From positions 1 through 60,585 of the IMG/VR virus record IMGVR_UViG_3300031518_000001: a DNA stretch of 60,585 bases. The stretch is one strand, 5' to 3'. Positions 53,401-60,176 of this stretch are shown here, one piece after another. Both the position numbers and the translations under genes were made by a program. The notes under the pieces are model-generated. The model searched no databases, was not told where the DNA came from, and saw nothing but the letters and a program-made list of their open reading frames with translations. Numbering within the stretch: the first letter of the stretch is position 1; each line of letters opens with the position of its first letter. The stretch is from a virus.

Positions 53401-56400
53401 TTGGTCAACGCTATAGTACGTAATACGCTATAAGCAAAAAACCTACGCCTGATATGATCGCGGTGGCTGTAATTTGAGCCATCAAAATAAGGGCCTGTCC
53501 AAGATAAAATAAAATGGCCGTTCATATAATAGCTTCTAAAGTCGTCAAAAGTTGACCATAGTTTATCACCGCCATAATGAACAATATTGTTATAGCTAAA
53601 CATAAGATTAGTTAAGCCGTTCATTGTTATGACATATCCCTGTTCGTTTGGTGGCAAGTTGGGAGTACTTACGTTGTTTAACATATCCCTTATTATGTTA
53701 TGCCGTATCTCGGAAGTTAAAAAAACTGAGCCAGCATCCATGTAAAATGGGTTGAAGTCAGTGCCATGAAGTGGATTATTAGGATCATACAATATTCTAC
53801 CGTAATTACTACGAGTCAGCTCAGAATCTGGAATCACTAAGTATCTAATAGTCCTATCTTCATAAGCATTGTTCAACTCTATAAGTTTATTAATGCGTTC
53901 TATAGCTATGAAACTTCCACCAACGTCTACGAAAAAATAACCTAAAAGACTGTTATAGTAACCATATCCCATTAAAGTATCTAACTCATTAGCCGATGTG
54001 CTATTAGGATTATTTATTTTATACCCATTATTATCTTGTAAACTTTCTGTGACATTATCATTGGGTGATATATCACGGTAGATATTAAATGCCTTTAAGT
54101 GCGGCTTTATATCAAATCTTGGCAATATCGTGTTAACATCTCGGAAAGGATATAGAGGCAAATAAGGTGCAAAAAACTCATAACGAGCAACTGTATAGAC
54201 ATCACGCAGTGCATCGCTTGTAAATTTATGGGTACTTATACTTCTAATAGGACCAGGTAACTTAAGATTATACATATAATCTGGTGGTACTATGTACAAG
54301 TAAGTAAGCTCTGTGTCGACAGTATTCATATTACTATTAGTCAAATTTATACTTTGTGGTGCTTTCAGCCAGTATCCTCTTCTGTCGGTCAAGACAACAA
54401 AAAACAATGGCGACAAATGATTATATGTAAATAGTGGTAATCTATATGTGTTACTAATAGTGTCGTCATCTACGACTAGTCTCATCTCAGGTATCGGGTT
54501 TATATCGTTGTGGAAATAGGCAAAACGGTATTCGTAGCCTAAGCCGTACCTGCTGGCCTCTGCACCCGATTCTGGTGCATAGGACAGCATACTATCAAAC
54601 GATTGCCAACACCATGGTATTGTAGGCGAGGAATCAGGATAGTCAGGTACAGCTAATGTATAACTCATTAAAGCTAAAGCTATAGCTCTATATTGGAAAA
54701 ACTTTTCAGCAGAATCGGAACCAATATAATTACCCTTAAAAGAACCGCTATAAATATTCATTCGCCATAACCTTCTAGGTGTTCCTGCAACATTTGAGTC
54801 AACATTTACCCTTACGGGCGCATTAGTAATACCAAAAGGTTGCACATTGGGTATTACACGCCGCAAACGAATATCTAGACTATCATCGTTCGTAGGCATA
54901 GTTAAATCGCTAAAACCCAGCTCTGTCGCAACTCCAGGTTCTATAATCTTCCTGAAATAAACGTTACTCCATAATAATCCTCTAATATTAGTAGGTGAAG
55001 TAGCAAACAAGTAATTGTCTCGTATCTGATTTTCGTTTGAAAAAGCTGAATGCAAACCAGAATAGTTAACCCAATTGCAAAAGTTCTGAAGTATAGCGTC
55101 TCTAGTCCTATTGTTTATAATCTGCTTTCCATTAAAAAATGACGAAATTGAATTAGTTGTATCTATTTCTCGCCTTATAGTTTGAACAGCTCTTACTGCT
55201 AAAAAGGCCATCTGTCTATTAAATGGTGGTAGCATGGTATGATAGTCCGACAAAGCTGTGAAATAGGCATAACTATGCGCCATACTAGCAAATCCAATAG
55301 GCTGATTAATATGATAATAACTATTAGCCTGAGCATAAGCCCTCAAAACTGTATTGTTCCTACGCTCGTTCTCTTGTATCCCAAAGGGTATCCTAAAGTG
55401 AAAGTTATATTGTCTGGGAGTTAAAGTATATCTACTAAATGTAGGCGGTTTCAACAATATGGCCTTCTTTTCATTTTCTACAAAGCAATACGAATCTATA
55501 AGATAAATAGGATAAAATTCTTGATACATCGGCATAAGTCCAGTCGGAATAATCGTGGTTTTGTGATAGTCAAAATCCTTACCGCTTATGTTAAGTTTAT
55601 TTTCCATGTAGACTTTTGGATTTTCTAGTCCGAAATGTACAGCGTCTTGTGAGGCATAAAAATGCATCATCGCCGCAGAAGCATAACCAGAAACAATGTA
55701 TTCAGATGTGTAATAAGGCGTAAAATAAGTTCCATAACGATATTTAGAATCAGGTTGATACTTCAAAGTCATACCATAACTGAAAGAACCACCAAAACCT
55801 GCATGTTTAAATAATAATAATGAGTTTTCATCGATCCCTAAATTATACATAAAAGTATACTTAAAGAAATCGTAATTATTACCGCCTATTGTAACCCAAT
55901 TAGAACCATTATAATACACAGGGTAGAAGTAACCGTAAGTCTTCATGTTATTGAATGCTTTATTATTCAGCAACGGGTCCAGATTTCCACTATATTCATG
56001 ATTAAAGTTGCGCGCATTATTATGATGATCTAGTTGAAACGATTCATAGTAAAATACAGTAGGCACATAAAAATATGGATACATATACCTTTTATAGTTA
56101 CCACCTGATATATTTTCTGTTTTTGTAGGCATGCTGCTGTACAATAAATCCATAAAAACCCTTTTGTAATTATCTTCATTAATTGAACCAAATGGTATAT
56201 GTTCCGCTGCTCTAAGAATTTTGACTCTTGTAACATTGTAGTCATAAAATGTTATACCATCTAAAGTACCTTCCTTAATCAACTTATGAAATGCAAAAGC
56301 TCTTTTACTCTCGTCTGGTATGAAAGGTATGTTTAATGTACCTGATTTAACGTGTTTGGTTCTTGTATTAGATAAGTAACTATCTATACACAAGTTGTCT

Positions 56401-57116
56401 GTGAACCAGTAACTAGTAGCGCTTAGCCCATATGTATTAAGCTCGCTTGTGTTAAAGTAATGATCCGGTTCGCTGGATGAGTAATCAAAAGCATAATACT
56501 CGTACTGGTTCGTTAGATCATAACTATGCAGAAAAGCATCAAGAGCACTAGGATTACCAGGGCCAACATTGTAAGTATCAACTACCAGCTTCTGACGCCA
56601 TATAGAAAATTCATAGGTTTTAGAGTCATTAGCCAACTCACTGTAACTATAACTCCTCCTGAATCTATTAGAATACTCCCCTTTTATTACCAAAAATGCA
56701 TTATTTAGTTGTTCTGTAACAAGTTTGCCAGAATTGATATACCTGCTTACGTCAACACACAGGTACTTACCATCAGACAGTGACCTAAGCTGATCCTCAG
56801 TTGGGTTATCAAAGTCTATTTCATGACTTTTAGTTAGTACCCCGTCTTTCTTACTATTAATGTAATCATTGACAAGAGACTTGACTTTACCGACCAATTC
56901 TACTATGTTAGCGTCAAACTGATCTGAGAACTCATTGCTTGCATTTAGACCAGTACCATCATACTTGCGATTTTGCAATCTGTTCCACAACAGCAATATC
57001 TGTCTTGTAGGTACAAATGAGATAGGTGCTAAAAGAAATACATCATGCGGCTCGATAAATAACAATAAGAACGATAGTAATATGAATAGTACTACTAATT
57101 CAAGTGCTTTTCTCAT
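44454..57116 (-). CDS. Giant 4220-residue protein of unknown function
   Basis: One open frame of 12.7 kb, a fifth of the window. The N-terminus has a hydrophobic segment (residues ~5-24, L-V-V-L-F-I-L-L-S-F-L-L-L-F-I) that may be a signal anchor. The rest is rich in Tyr, Asn, Phe, Pro, Ser and Arg, low in Lys/Glu, without long helices, so it is likely mostly beta and extracellular or virion-exposed. It ends in a Gly/Ser-rich linker (P-S-G-G-G-S-G-P-S-G-G-G-G-S-G) and G-V-Q-F. It lacks the helical character of a tape measure, and I find no D-F-D-G-D polymerase motif and no protease or glycosidase motif. Its ATG overlaps the spanin-like gene (ATGA). Possible roles: giant fibre, surface layer or adhesin. 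All are guesses. Confidence 0.8.
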   Translation of the reverse strand: MRKALELVVLFILLSFLLLFIEPHDVFLLAPISFVPTRQILLLWNRLQNRKYDGTGLNASNEFSDQFDANIVELVGKVKSLVNDYINSKKDGVLTKSHEIDFDNPTEDQLRSLSDGKYLCVDVSRYINSGKLVTEQLNNAFLVIKGEYSNRFRRSYSYSELANDSKTYEFSIWRQKLVVDTYNVGPGNPSALDAFLHSYDLTNQYEYYAFDYSSSEPDHYFNTSELNTYGLSATSYWFTDNLCIDSYLSNTRTKHVKSGTLNIPFIPDESKRAFAFHKLIKEGTLDGITFYDYNVTRVKILRAAEHIPFGSINEDNYKRVFMDLLYSSMPTKTENISGGNYKRYMYPYFYVPTVFYYESFQLDHHNNARNFNHEYSGNLDPLLNNKAFNNMKTYGYFYPVYYNGSNWVTIGGNNYDFFKYTFMYNLGIDENSLLLFKHAGFGGSFSYGMTLKYQPDSKYRYGTYFTPYYTSEYIVSGYASAAMMHFYASQDAVHFGLENPKVYMENKLNISGKDFDYHKTTIIPTGLMPMYQEFYPIYLIDSYCFVENEKKAILLKPPTFSRYTLTPRQYNFHFRIPFGIQENERRNNTVLRAYAQANSYYHINQPIGFASMAHSYAYFTALSDYHTMLPPFNRQMAFLAVRAVQTIRREIDTTNSISSFFNGKQIINNRTRDAILQNFCNWVNYSGLHSAFSNENQIRDNYLFATSPTNIRGLLWSNVYFRKIIEPGVATELGFSDLTMPTNDDSLDIRLRRVIPNVQPFGITNAPVRVNVDSNVAGTPRRLWRMNIYSGSFKGNYIGSDSAEKFFQYRAIALALMSYTLAVPDYPDSSPTIPWCWQSFDSMLSYAPESGAEASRYGLGYEYRFAYFHNDINPIPEMRLVVDDDTISNTYRLPLFTYNHLSPLFFVVLTDRRGYWLKAPQSINLTNSNMNTVDTELTYLYIVPPDYMYNLKLPGPIRSISTHKFTSDALRDVYTVARYEFFAPYLPLYPFRDVNTILPRFDIKPHLKAFNIYRDISPNDNVTESLQDNNGYKINNPNSTSANELDTLMGYGYYNSLLGYFFVDVGGSFIAIERINKLIELNNAYEDRTIRYLVIPDSELTRSNYGRILYDPNNPLHGTDFNPFYMDAGSVFLTSEIRHNIIRDMLNNVSTPNLPPNEQGYVITMNGLTNLMFSYNNIVHYGGDKLWSTFDDFRSYYMNGHFILSWTGPYFDGSNYSHRDHIRRRFFAYSVLRTIALTNRIFFPNVRVRPLLGMNVVILSNDNNVNNDVARRHLAYYKIYDDIVVKNSYYQTDLLTPMYITYNPLGAYVMVHEKDRDYIRNLMNSGVLPSTNLPNPVPFNASFNDQNRQNFYNAIYEKYELIGPWNFHNILFPAVSTGEVRQPQAWAFSHPRMWPRPIMAYYYPSRVTPNPAYYLSGIIQYEEKTYSGRRPYHVLDYRNTKDFVVVIRLYKVNDEIVAESLNNDFVAVYHDNKVYLRTKTQFIEPIVPRTLKGAGRTRHSLIDLVSPQFNIPPASRRSNLEKFEDIVGGKVLADLVSNNSAIGQNYISKDYMHPIEDGVSAGSAYYIVNEASIINCFGDVCRVKNNELDFCDRTTYPYDRDEQDIEIIVPDDYDYETTAFGWSEALYVKFKTEDAFTKAVGKNIEVNTYKGKINIVPEHPISYGIIENTDLLKRQRDYITMRSDINYISYDRIGSGITTPNIRKAEHISLMSNRFDYLDGTNVVYNLPRLTNPDEFSTYYQRLIFEIDLPAQTLQYSQFSDALRYGRSDANTSDVSTTGGLSMYNNKGLGNVMLHEFERFDEPMIVYDNPYNPKNVLFMFTDNLTAERADADVLNDNPRGVIAHNDERDIVIGNFINVGPNPFSGFWHMEYVGFITDYAWNKWSAGLNAEPRQDLIQNTSTLYQGFNNVFFYRVDLTNPIRYRRYQINNRFSVTLAQDGIKLSDYIDLHRFTISALSLNAFAPFLDFAIYTNYFGGVPKTVYYSDDYTPNSLYLPSSYYGFSHTPSTIPNEIQNSLYRFRVEDISPQDENQKFLFPGKDMVARLFSFRLPVVTKMVFVKDELPRYRIYPTSTLHPNSADNVYDRGFYHIVYDYSLGNVPKWNRSNINLGTFYGSNHSNFYYNVITPSLNIQNSLVSQFGNNRTNYSTVEYNSDPLVTSVGISWSSEPNKRKRLIYITPPKPFDDNYDVFYRIGNLFAWPYDLIGANVQAECYYQNPNIEHGFFDCNLKAWYWPYIGRYAENLMHLNAQRAAFSPFIGYGYWMRYSDKQNIITPIMAFRFITHFGLGNLLQLLVRFSVNSEYGYSYGRVVCPYKDFIAYERPYGSHIANGGFDNRLMINKYTRVFPNNTNPTRLSVNSDVYGTNVFDKMVLKTSAAIEIPQSLIYNMLISNFHPPVPLFAVHKVYKEHKVPESSIVVQNVNLSRKSYGRWLSDEFLYINNYVCFDVPPYGTPLGGSFYLQQYMLSNVPIYFYYEEKDMTNTLFSKVHFNQELALKHFIPPELYYLVAYPVLLTNSEVENPNLEYQYEPFYMSVAKLNLVYVGTQKFYPLVSYGIPYVRVFYPFTDLGAEYNEKSVGETLTPDVLKNSKTLYKYPLENFGYKNRGMPMYSIYIDGQYDFNHSNSNVNGNMAMSLSAMLSHLKKDDVDYGNPNYSPDLNNLSNTLYRAWTYYDVTMVDRDISFMTFLENNRSALAMAGAMNFLAGTSPYLKTSELVLGKLYEYYRTDTMAYDMLMFYFHAHDEEHTSYRLDRIGVLGHPKDQNTKVTSNFLSLLAYSPNTINNIEKLNNTGNIYTMQYYNLSGSYSSTKMLLERDVAKRPIYAHFGIMSDYALNQLTNNTNNIRFHFHMTSRLIYEDLLLQSYHYRSYVPLPNEGIYIPKNQIEFNLMLNQSVSAKALFFVGNPYYIRSELANKINIYFVYNNYKVLSQFYRRVRRYRYRVKMPMIDKLRVSVGVMPLGYNATHAYSVGPAGAVGARNYSQYTDRQFGEYYLPARETTNLLSDSTNFSRNIQVEVNNLTIGTSNTLPYANYIQSPRSLFHTTTSIKRNERVILWARNPYLIDVLTIYPKPLVIDPVYIYQKEALGCASLYMNDYLAYVPYGAIDIYSPSWVNINNTNPLVYPDRHTGVGSAGLGSFIDTTRWPNAVIDNWFVGDLVITATKDPRYSTYQIQNTNPSVSIFSLPVGRSFAEGAVVEACGLSYDKWSYHNWAIGFWYDDAVIGTQHLPVPRRWLNHMVMYTNTLPMLTQIYELRYPRNIRGQDYTRRLLQLHNPQTFFLSMYGNPTHTMLYLSHVLGSSAYNNKVVHELRFDVDLIDNPSDTITYKKHWPHMQHTEVNMREENVNIKKFLISPHHYYTIKALLEPKYYDLYELNAQTLFNYDRYDKSTSWLDFGSLYAILVMLGLLSDNINQVQSLYWTKRDLIFTTTYNMIDHAYSASNPFVRSASFYDIRVVNGNFSGAVAPFEWLGGLYFVLNSSNYVINHNVSAPMADSLFVQPQILRSEATYVPVFYTFNTSLSTRRLSLYRTAIFASDIEPTPIFQNKGLSTFFNNAHHVTQQSDIQIANSIFTNSTYNINPDNVIVSNRMQTPFNDVYKRSFTFDMFYNTSPNAGLRFKFNVPNSELFYTEFNGFGRFEYNTAYGDFLVRNPLPFSIVNFSNYWPITKSTNAIGFRSMSAIKLLGDDINMLFRFPREMDIDLWSDDNILDNLLALSVVPLFIENYSMWRGHRYWDFCIAVDAFSQMSYIDVAGQPDQSCQLGNHNILGVTSSGLVPRAFNMTYNTKRYNIWNYTHRIDYSWYSWLDWSSDWSVARSYMAMFRTPRDYRGIKQPVLRANTISHYMYDPLYLDTGRVFIRPKLYENGKIYSSNPQSYETTSNVNLFVIADAIYMASPGRLTVNASGDRQWSNDLYSFDHLGKSLDNPVPEFYYMDSGASIGNSAFCNDTIPYGYRAGSNVFMRPYGGYDQAIIKQGTGASVANFYHLVEAEPSMTRLWSIQCGLNTAPLTRTGDELTHEYGVPVSNNHMITSHGLHYEATIVDYFLGNMFLYREDGNSLYEGHPLPHPNFIIFGKSDNIYKFLGNPVPEVTYSAPPMSYTIEIGLRLYTALRTNDGTVDKAQYQDITIRPYQKHLSFSTDTSAQLTHTYSYEHLLQNSCFAQHAFPAMVRNKHDIDYHHQAEYVFSNGGIFANIASSYMKAVAQNPPSGGGSGPSGGGGSGDGEYVGVQF

Positions 57117-57634
57117 AGGTTATTTTTGATATAACTTTTGATACCTCTCACCATAGCAATTATAAGAAAGATTACAACGAATACTATGAACGCTATAGTA
57201 ATAAAGTCATCATAAAACTTATTTTTATCAAAAGATTTATTCGGTTCTGCGTATTTTGTCACGTACACTATTTTTTCTCTTATTATTGTATCTGTAACAC
57301 AATCGCCTTTGACATATACTGTATCGTTCTGTCTAATGATTCTAATTTGCATTCTGTCGTTTTTGATTTGTATTGTATCTGATTTTTTCAAGGTGTCTAT
57401 ACGAATTATGGTATCTAGTTTTATGCTATCACGGATTATTGTTAGTGTTTCAGAGCTATCGTAGGGTATTTCGGGGAGCTTATATGTATTTACTAAATAA
57501 CTGTACACGAATTCTGGGCTGGTCAGTTCAACAGCTTTGCTGATTTTTTTGACTGCTCGTTTTTCTCCACTGCAGGAAAGTAATAAGGTTGTCAATAATA
57601 CGATGAGTGCGGTTTTGATTCGAGATAGCCACAT
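57113..57634 (-). CDS. Unimolecular-spanin-like lipoprotein
   Basis: 173 residues from ATG 57634; a longer open frame to 57739 crosses the promoter and the start of the sliding-clamp gene and is rejected. The N-terminus is a lipoprotein signal (L-I-V-L-L-T-T-L-L-L-S-C21), the middle is a periplasmic strand/coil region full of D-T-I and R-I-I repeats, and residues ~140-165 form one membrane helix (F-I-T-I-A-F-I-V-F-V-V-I-F-L-I-I-A) with a basic tail. An outer-membrane lipid anchor and an inner-membrane C-terminal helix on one chain is the u-spanin plan, which fuses the two membranes at lysis. The coupled giant gene is then a surprising operon partner. Confidence 0.6.
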   Translation of the reverse strand: MWLSRIKTALIVLLTTLLLSCSGEKRAVKKISKAVELTSPEFVYSYLVNTYKLPEIPYDSSETLTIIRDSIKLDTIIRIDTLKKSDTIQIKNDRMQIRIIRQNDTVYVKGDCVTDTIIREKIVYVTKYAEPNKSFDKNKFYDDFITIAFIVFVVIFLIIAMVRGIKSYIKNNL

Positions 57635-57643
57635 AGTTAGTGT

Positions 57644-57650
57644 AAATATA
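57644..57650 (-). promoter_or_regulatory. TATATTT box 16 bases before ATG 57634
   Basis: TTTTCGTATATTTACACT on the minus strand. Probable promoter of the spanin-like and giant genes; it lies only 33 bases from the divergent clamp gene start. Confidence 0.45.
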
Positions 57651-57663
57651 CGAAAATAAGGAG

Positions 57664-57670
57664 TTTCGAT
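57664..57670 (+). promoter_or_regulatory. TTTCGAT motif before ATG 57683
   Basis: TTCGAT starts 18 bases before the sliding-clamp ATG. Confidence 0.4.
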
Positions 57671-57682
57671 GCGTGGCTGATC

Positions 57683-58897
57683 ATGGCATTCACAGTAAGA
57701 GCAGGCGACATCAAGCGTATCGTAAAAGCTATTGCACAAAGCGGCGGAGACCGCAGAGCACTAATGCCCGATATTCTACAAAACTACATGAGCATAAAGC
57801 AAGATAGCGAGACGGGCATTTTGGAAGCAAGAACTGGAAACGTATATATCACAAGTCGTCTATCGGTACTACCGATACCCAACGGAGGCGAACTACAAGT
57901 CTTAGCACCTAAAAAAGCCCTCAAAGACCTTATCAGTACATATAACGACGATAGTATTCTAACTTTCAGACACGTTAAAAACAATGATACGAACGAAAGT
58001 CATGCACAAGCAGAACAATATAACGGTCAGCTTTTGATACAATCTAACGATACATCCAAGTATAGTATAAAATGCGGCTTCCCAGAGGAGTGGAGCGGGC
58101 TAGACACAAAAGCAGATGGTGAGAATCTGGAATTCTTTATACCATCTCCTTTACTTATTTCAGGTATACAAAAGGTTGCTTTCGCTGCCGCAAAAGAGGA
58201 TCCCAGGGAGAGTCTAAACGGAATCAACTTTAATATTAGCGGTAACAAAATACGACTTATTGGAACCGACGCCGTAACATTGGCCATGTGTGTCATAGAC
58301 TATACAGATACAGCTATACCTAATTCTGTGTCTTTTACATTGCCTAATGACACCGTAGAGACTATAAAAAACTTCTTTAGCGCTAAGGAGCAAAATCCAA
58401 TCAAGATAATATTAATCTACGACAAAGACGAACAGCTTAGAATAGTGGGTTTATCGGACGACAAAAATTCTGTTTATAGCTATGTTATAAACTATCCGTT
58501 CCCTTCTGTGGATGGTATAATAAAGCCAGAAAGTGAATATAATATACTGGTTGTAAATAAAATGAAAATAATAGAAGTGATTAAAAGGTTTCAAAAGATA
58601 TCTGATAGTAAAGAACAGACTTTTAGAATCAACATCAAAGACAATACGATGACATTGATACAAAATTCTTATAGTTTTGGTGAAGGTAGGGAGGTTATCG
58701 AGATAGAAGGGTGGTCAGGTGGTGAAATGGACTTAGCATTGTCCGTTAATAGGATTTCTGAGATACTTAGCAATATTACGAGTGCTGAGGACATTAGGAT
58801 TGGAATACAATCTCCTAATCGTCCTATAGCCTTTTTCTACGAGGATGAGGATAACCGCTCGCATGTACAAATACTTGTAATGCCGGTAGTCCAATGA
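57683..58897 (+). CDS. dnaN: DnaN-like DNA sliding clamp
   Basis: 404 residues with the three-domain length of the bacterial beta clamp (~370). Recognisable points are the first strand/helix (F-T-V-R-A-G-D-I-K-R-I-V-K-A-I-A), the L-I-G-T-D-A-V-T-L-A segment near residue 190 (A-T-D-G-H-R-L-A in DnaN), and the last strand V-Q-I-L-V-M-P-V-V matching the clamp C-terminus (x-x-M-P-M-R-L). It would ring DNA and hold a polymerase; no polymerase gene lies in the window. The final V-V-Q in place of the usual M-R-L may change partner binding. The stop overlaps the next ATG. Confidence 0.75.
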   Translation: MAFTVRAGDIKRIVKAIAQSGGDRRALMPDILQNYMSIKQDSETGILEARTGNVYITSRLSVLPIPNGGELQVLAPKKALKDLISTYNDDSILTFRHVKNNDTNESHAQAEQYNGQLLIQSNDTSKYSIKCGFPEEWSGLDTKADGENLEFFIPSPLLISGIQKVAFAAAKEDPRESLNGINFNISGNKIRLIGTDAVTLAMCVIDYTDTAIPNSVSFTLPNDTVETIKNFFSAKEQNPIKIILIYDKDEQLRIVGLSDDKNSVYSYVINYPFPSVDGIIKPESEYNILVVNKMKIIEVIKRFQKISDSKEQTFRINIKDNTMTLIQNSYSFGEGREVIEIEGWSGGEMDLALSVNRISEILSNITSAEDIRIGIQSPNRPIAFFYEDEDNRSHVQILVMPVVQ

Positions 58898-59439
58898 GTG
58901 TAATGATACTGAAAGGCACAGTAACCTCTATAGTAGATGGTGATAAAAGGATTATAACGGCCACATCCGACTATGGGCACGGCACATTCACAGGCACACT
59001 CCTATTCACACCACATAACATAGAAGTAGAAGATAAGGTAATAATACTAATACCAGCTAATATCGCAATAACAAACGCCTACTTCATCCCACTATCCGAC
59101 AAAACAGAACACGGACTGGACAAAATAAAACTACACTTCACACCAGAAAGCACAATCGATATCACAGAAAATGATATAACTATAAAACATAAGGATGCCC
59201 TAATAAACATGACAGAAGAGGGGATAGAAATGTCTTACAAACAAAATACCTTTATCAAATTCACAGAAGATAAGGCGGATTACGAGAGTAAGGAGATTAA
59301 CATAGTAGCTGGACAGAAAATATATGTGCCTGGACTTCCAGATACCAGTAATGCGGAACCTAAGGGTGGCTTTTCCAGAATCCCTTACTGCCCTTTCACG
59401 GGAGTCGTGCATACGACTGATACGATGACTAATACTTAG
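58894..59439 (+). CDS. Baseplate spike-like protein (gpV/gp5 type)
   Basis: 181 residues. Residues ~5-75 look like the OB-fold of baseplate spikes (G-T-V-T-S-I-V-D-G-D...A-T-S-D-Y-G). The middle is a beta-helix/prism repeat: I-D-I-T, D-I-T-I-K-H, A-L-I-N-M-T, G-I-E-M-S-Y, and K-E-I-N-I-V-A. The end I-P-Y-C-P-F-T-G-V-V-H-T-T has Cys and His that may bind a metal at the tip. Such proteins form the trimeric needle that pierces the outer membrane. The ATGA overlap with the sliding-clamp gene is odd, as clamp and spike are unrelated in function. Confidence 0.5.
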   Translation: MSVMILKGTVTSIVDGDKRIITATSDYGHGTFTGTLLFTPHNIEVEDKVIILIPANIAITNAYFIPLSDKTEHGLDKIKLHFTPESTIDITENDITIKHKDALINMTEEGIEMSYKQNTFIKFTEDKADYESKEINIVAGQKIYVPGLPDTSNAEPKGGFSRIPYCPFTGVVHTTDTMTNT

Positions 59440-59442
59440 TAG

Positions 59443-60174
59443 ATGACAAATTATCTGAATACCCTTATTACAGGCGACTGTTTTGAAGTCTTACGAGAAC
59501 TACCCGACGAAAGCGTAGATGTAGTAATAACCTCTCCACCCTATAATAAGCACTACGCTGGTGGTAAATTGGTTAGTTGTATAGATTACGAAGTTTACGA
59601 GGACAACATGCCAGAAGAAGAATACGAAAAATGGCAGCTTCAGGTTTTGAATGAATTATATCGTGTAGTTAAGAATGATGGGCAAGTGTTTTATAATCAC
59701 AAAGTAAGATACTATAAAAAACAGATGTATCATCCGGTATCGTTTTTAACTAAATCTCCTTTTATTATTTGGCAAGAGATTGTTTGGGATAGAATGATAG
59801 CTGGCAACATTCGTGGATGGCGGCTGTACGAGACTGACGAACGAATATACTGGCTTGTCAAACAGCATCCACCAGAGCTGCCACTTTATATAGCTAGCTG
59901 GAAGGGGGTCTGGGCGATAAGACCCGATGAAAACAAAACCGAACATCCAGCTCCATTTACATTAGAAATCGTCAAAAGACTCCTCACCATATCGGAAGCG
60001 CTAATACCCAGAAGACCTCTAACCATACTAGACCCATTCGCTGGGATATGTACTGTTGGAATTGTGGCGAAAGAAAATAACCATAACTATATATGTATAG
60101 ACATAAATCCAAAATATACAGAAATAGGCAAAAGGAATATAGAGCGCACCATCACACAACTAAAGTTGTTTTAG
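59443..60174 (+). CDS. Beta-class DNA methyltransferase (TSPPY type)
   Basis: 243 residues. The catalytic T-S-P-P-Y-N lies near residue 30 and the SAM-binding D-P-F-A-G-I-C-T-V-G near 200, the motif order of the beta class (motif IV before motif I). S-P-P-Y is common in N4-cytosine enzymes but also found in N6-adenine ones such as the DpnIIA type, so the methylated base is uncertain. It follows the spike-like gene by three bases and belongs to the core run rather than the accessory island, so it is probably a resident phage modification gene. No nuclease is adjacent. Confidence 0.85.
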   Translation: MTNYLNTLITGDCFEVLRELPDESVDVVITSPPYNKHYAGGKLVSCIDYEVYEDNMPEEEYEKWQLQVLNELYRVVKNDGQVFYNHKVRYYKKQMYHPVSFLTKSPFIIWQEIVWDRMIAGNIRGWRLYETDERIYWLVKQHPPELPLYIASWKGVWAIRPDENKTEHPAPFTLEIVKRLLTISEALIPRRPLTILDPFAGICTVGIVAKENNHNYICIDINPKYTEIGKRNIERTITQLKLF

Positions 60175-60176
60175 TT

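Noticed and set aside
44454-57116. Giant protein as a crAss-like virion RNA polymerase or tape measure
   Set aside because: I found no D-F-D-G-D-type catalytic motif, and it lacks the long helices of a tape measure. Size alone is not evidence.
57635-57739. Longer N-terminus for the spanin-like gene
   Set aside because: It would run over the TATATTT box and into the opposing clamp gene, and would bury the lipoprotein signal.
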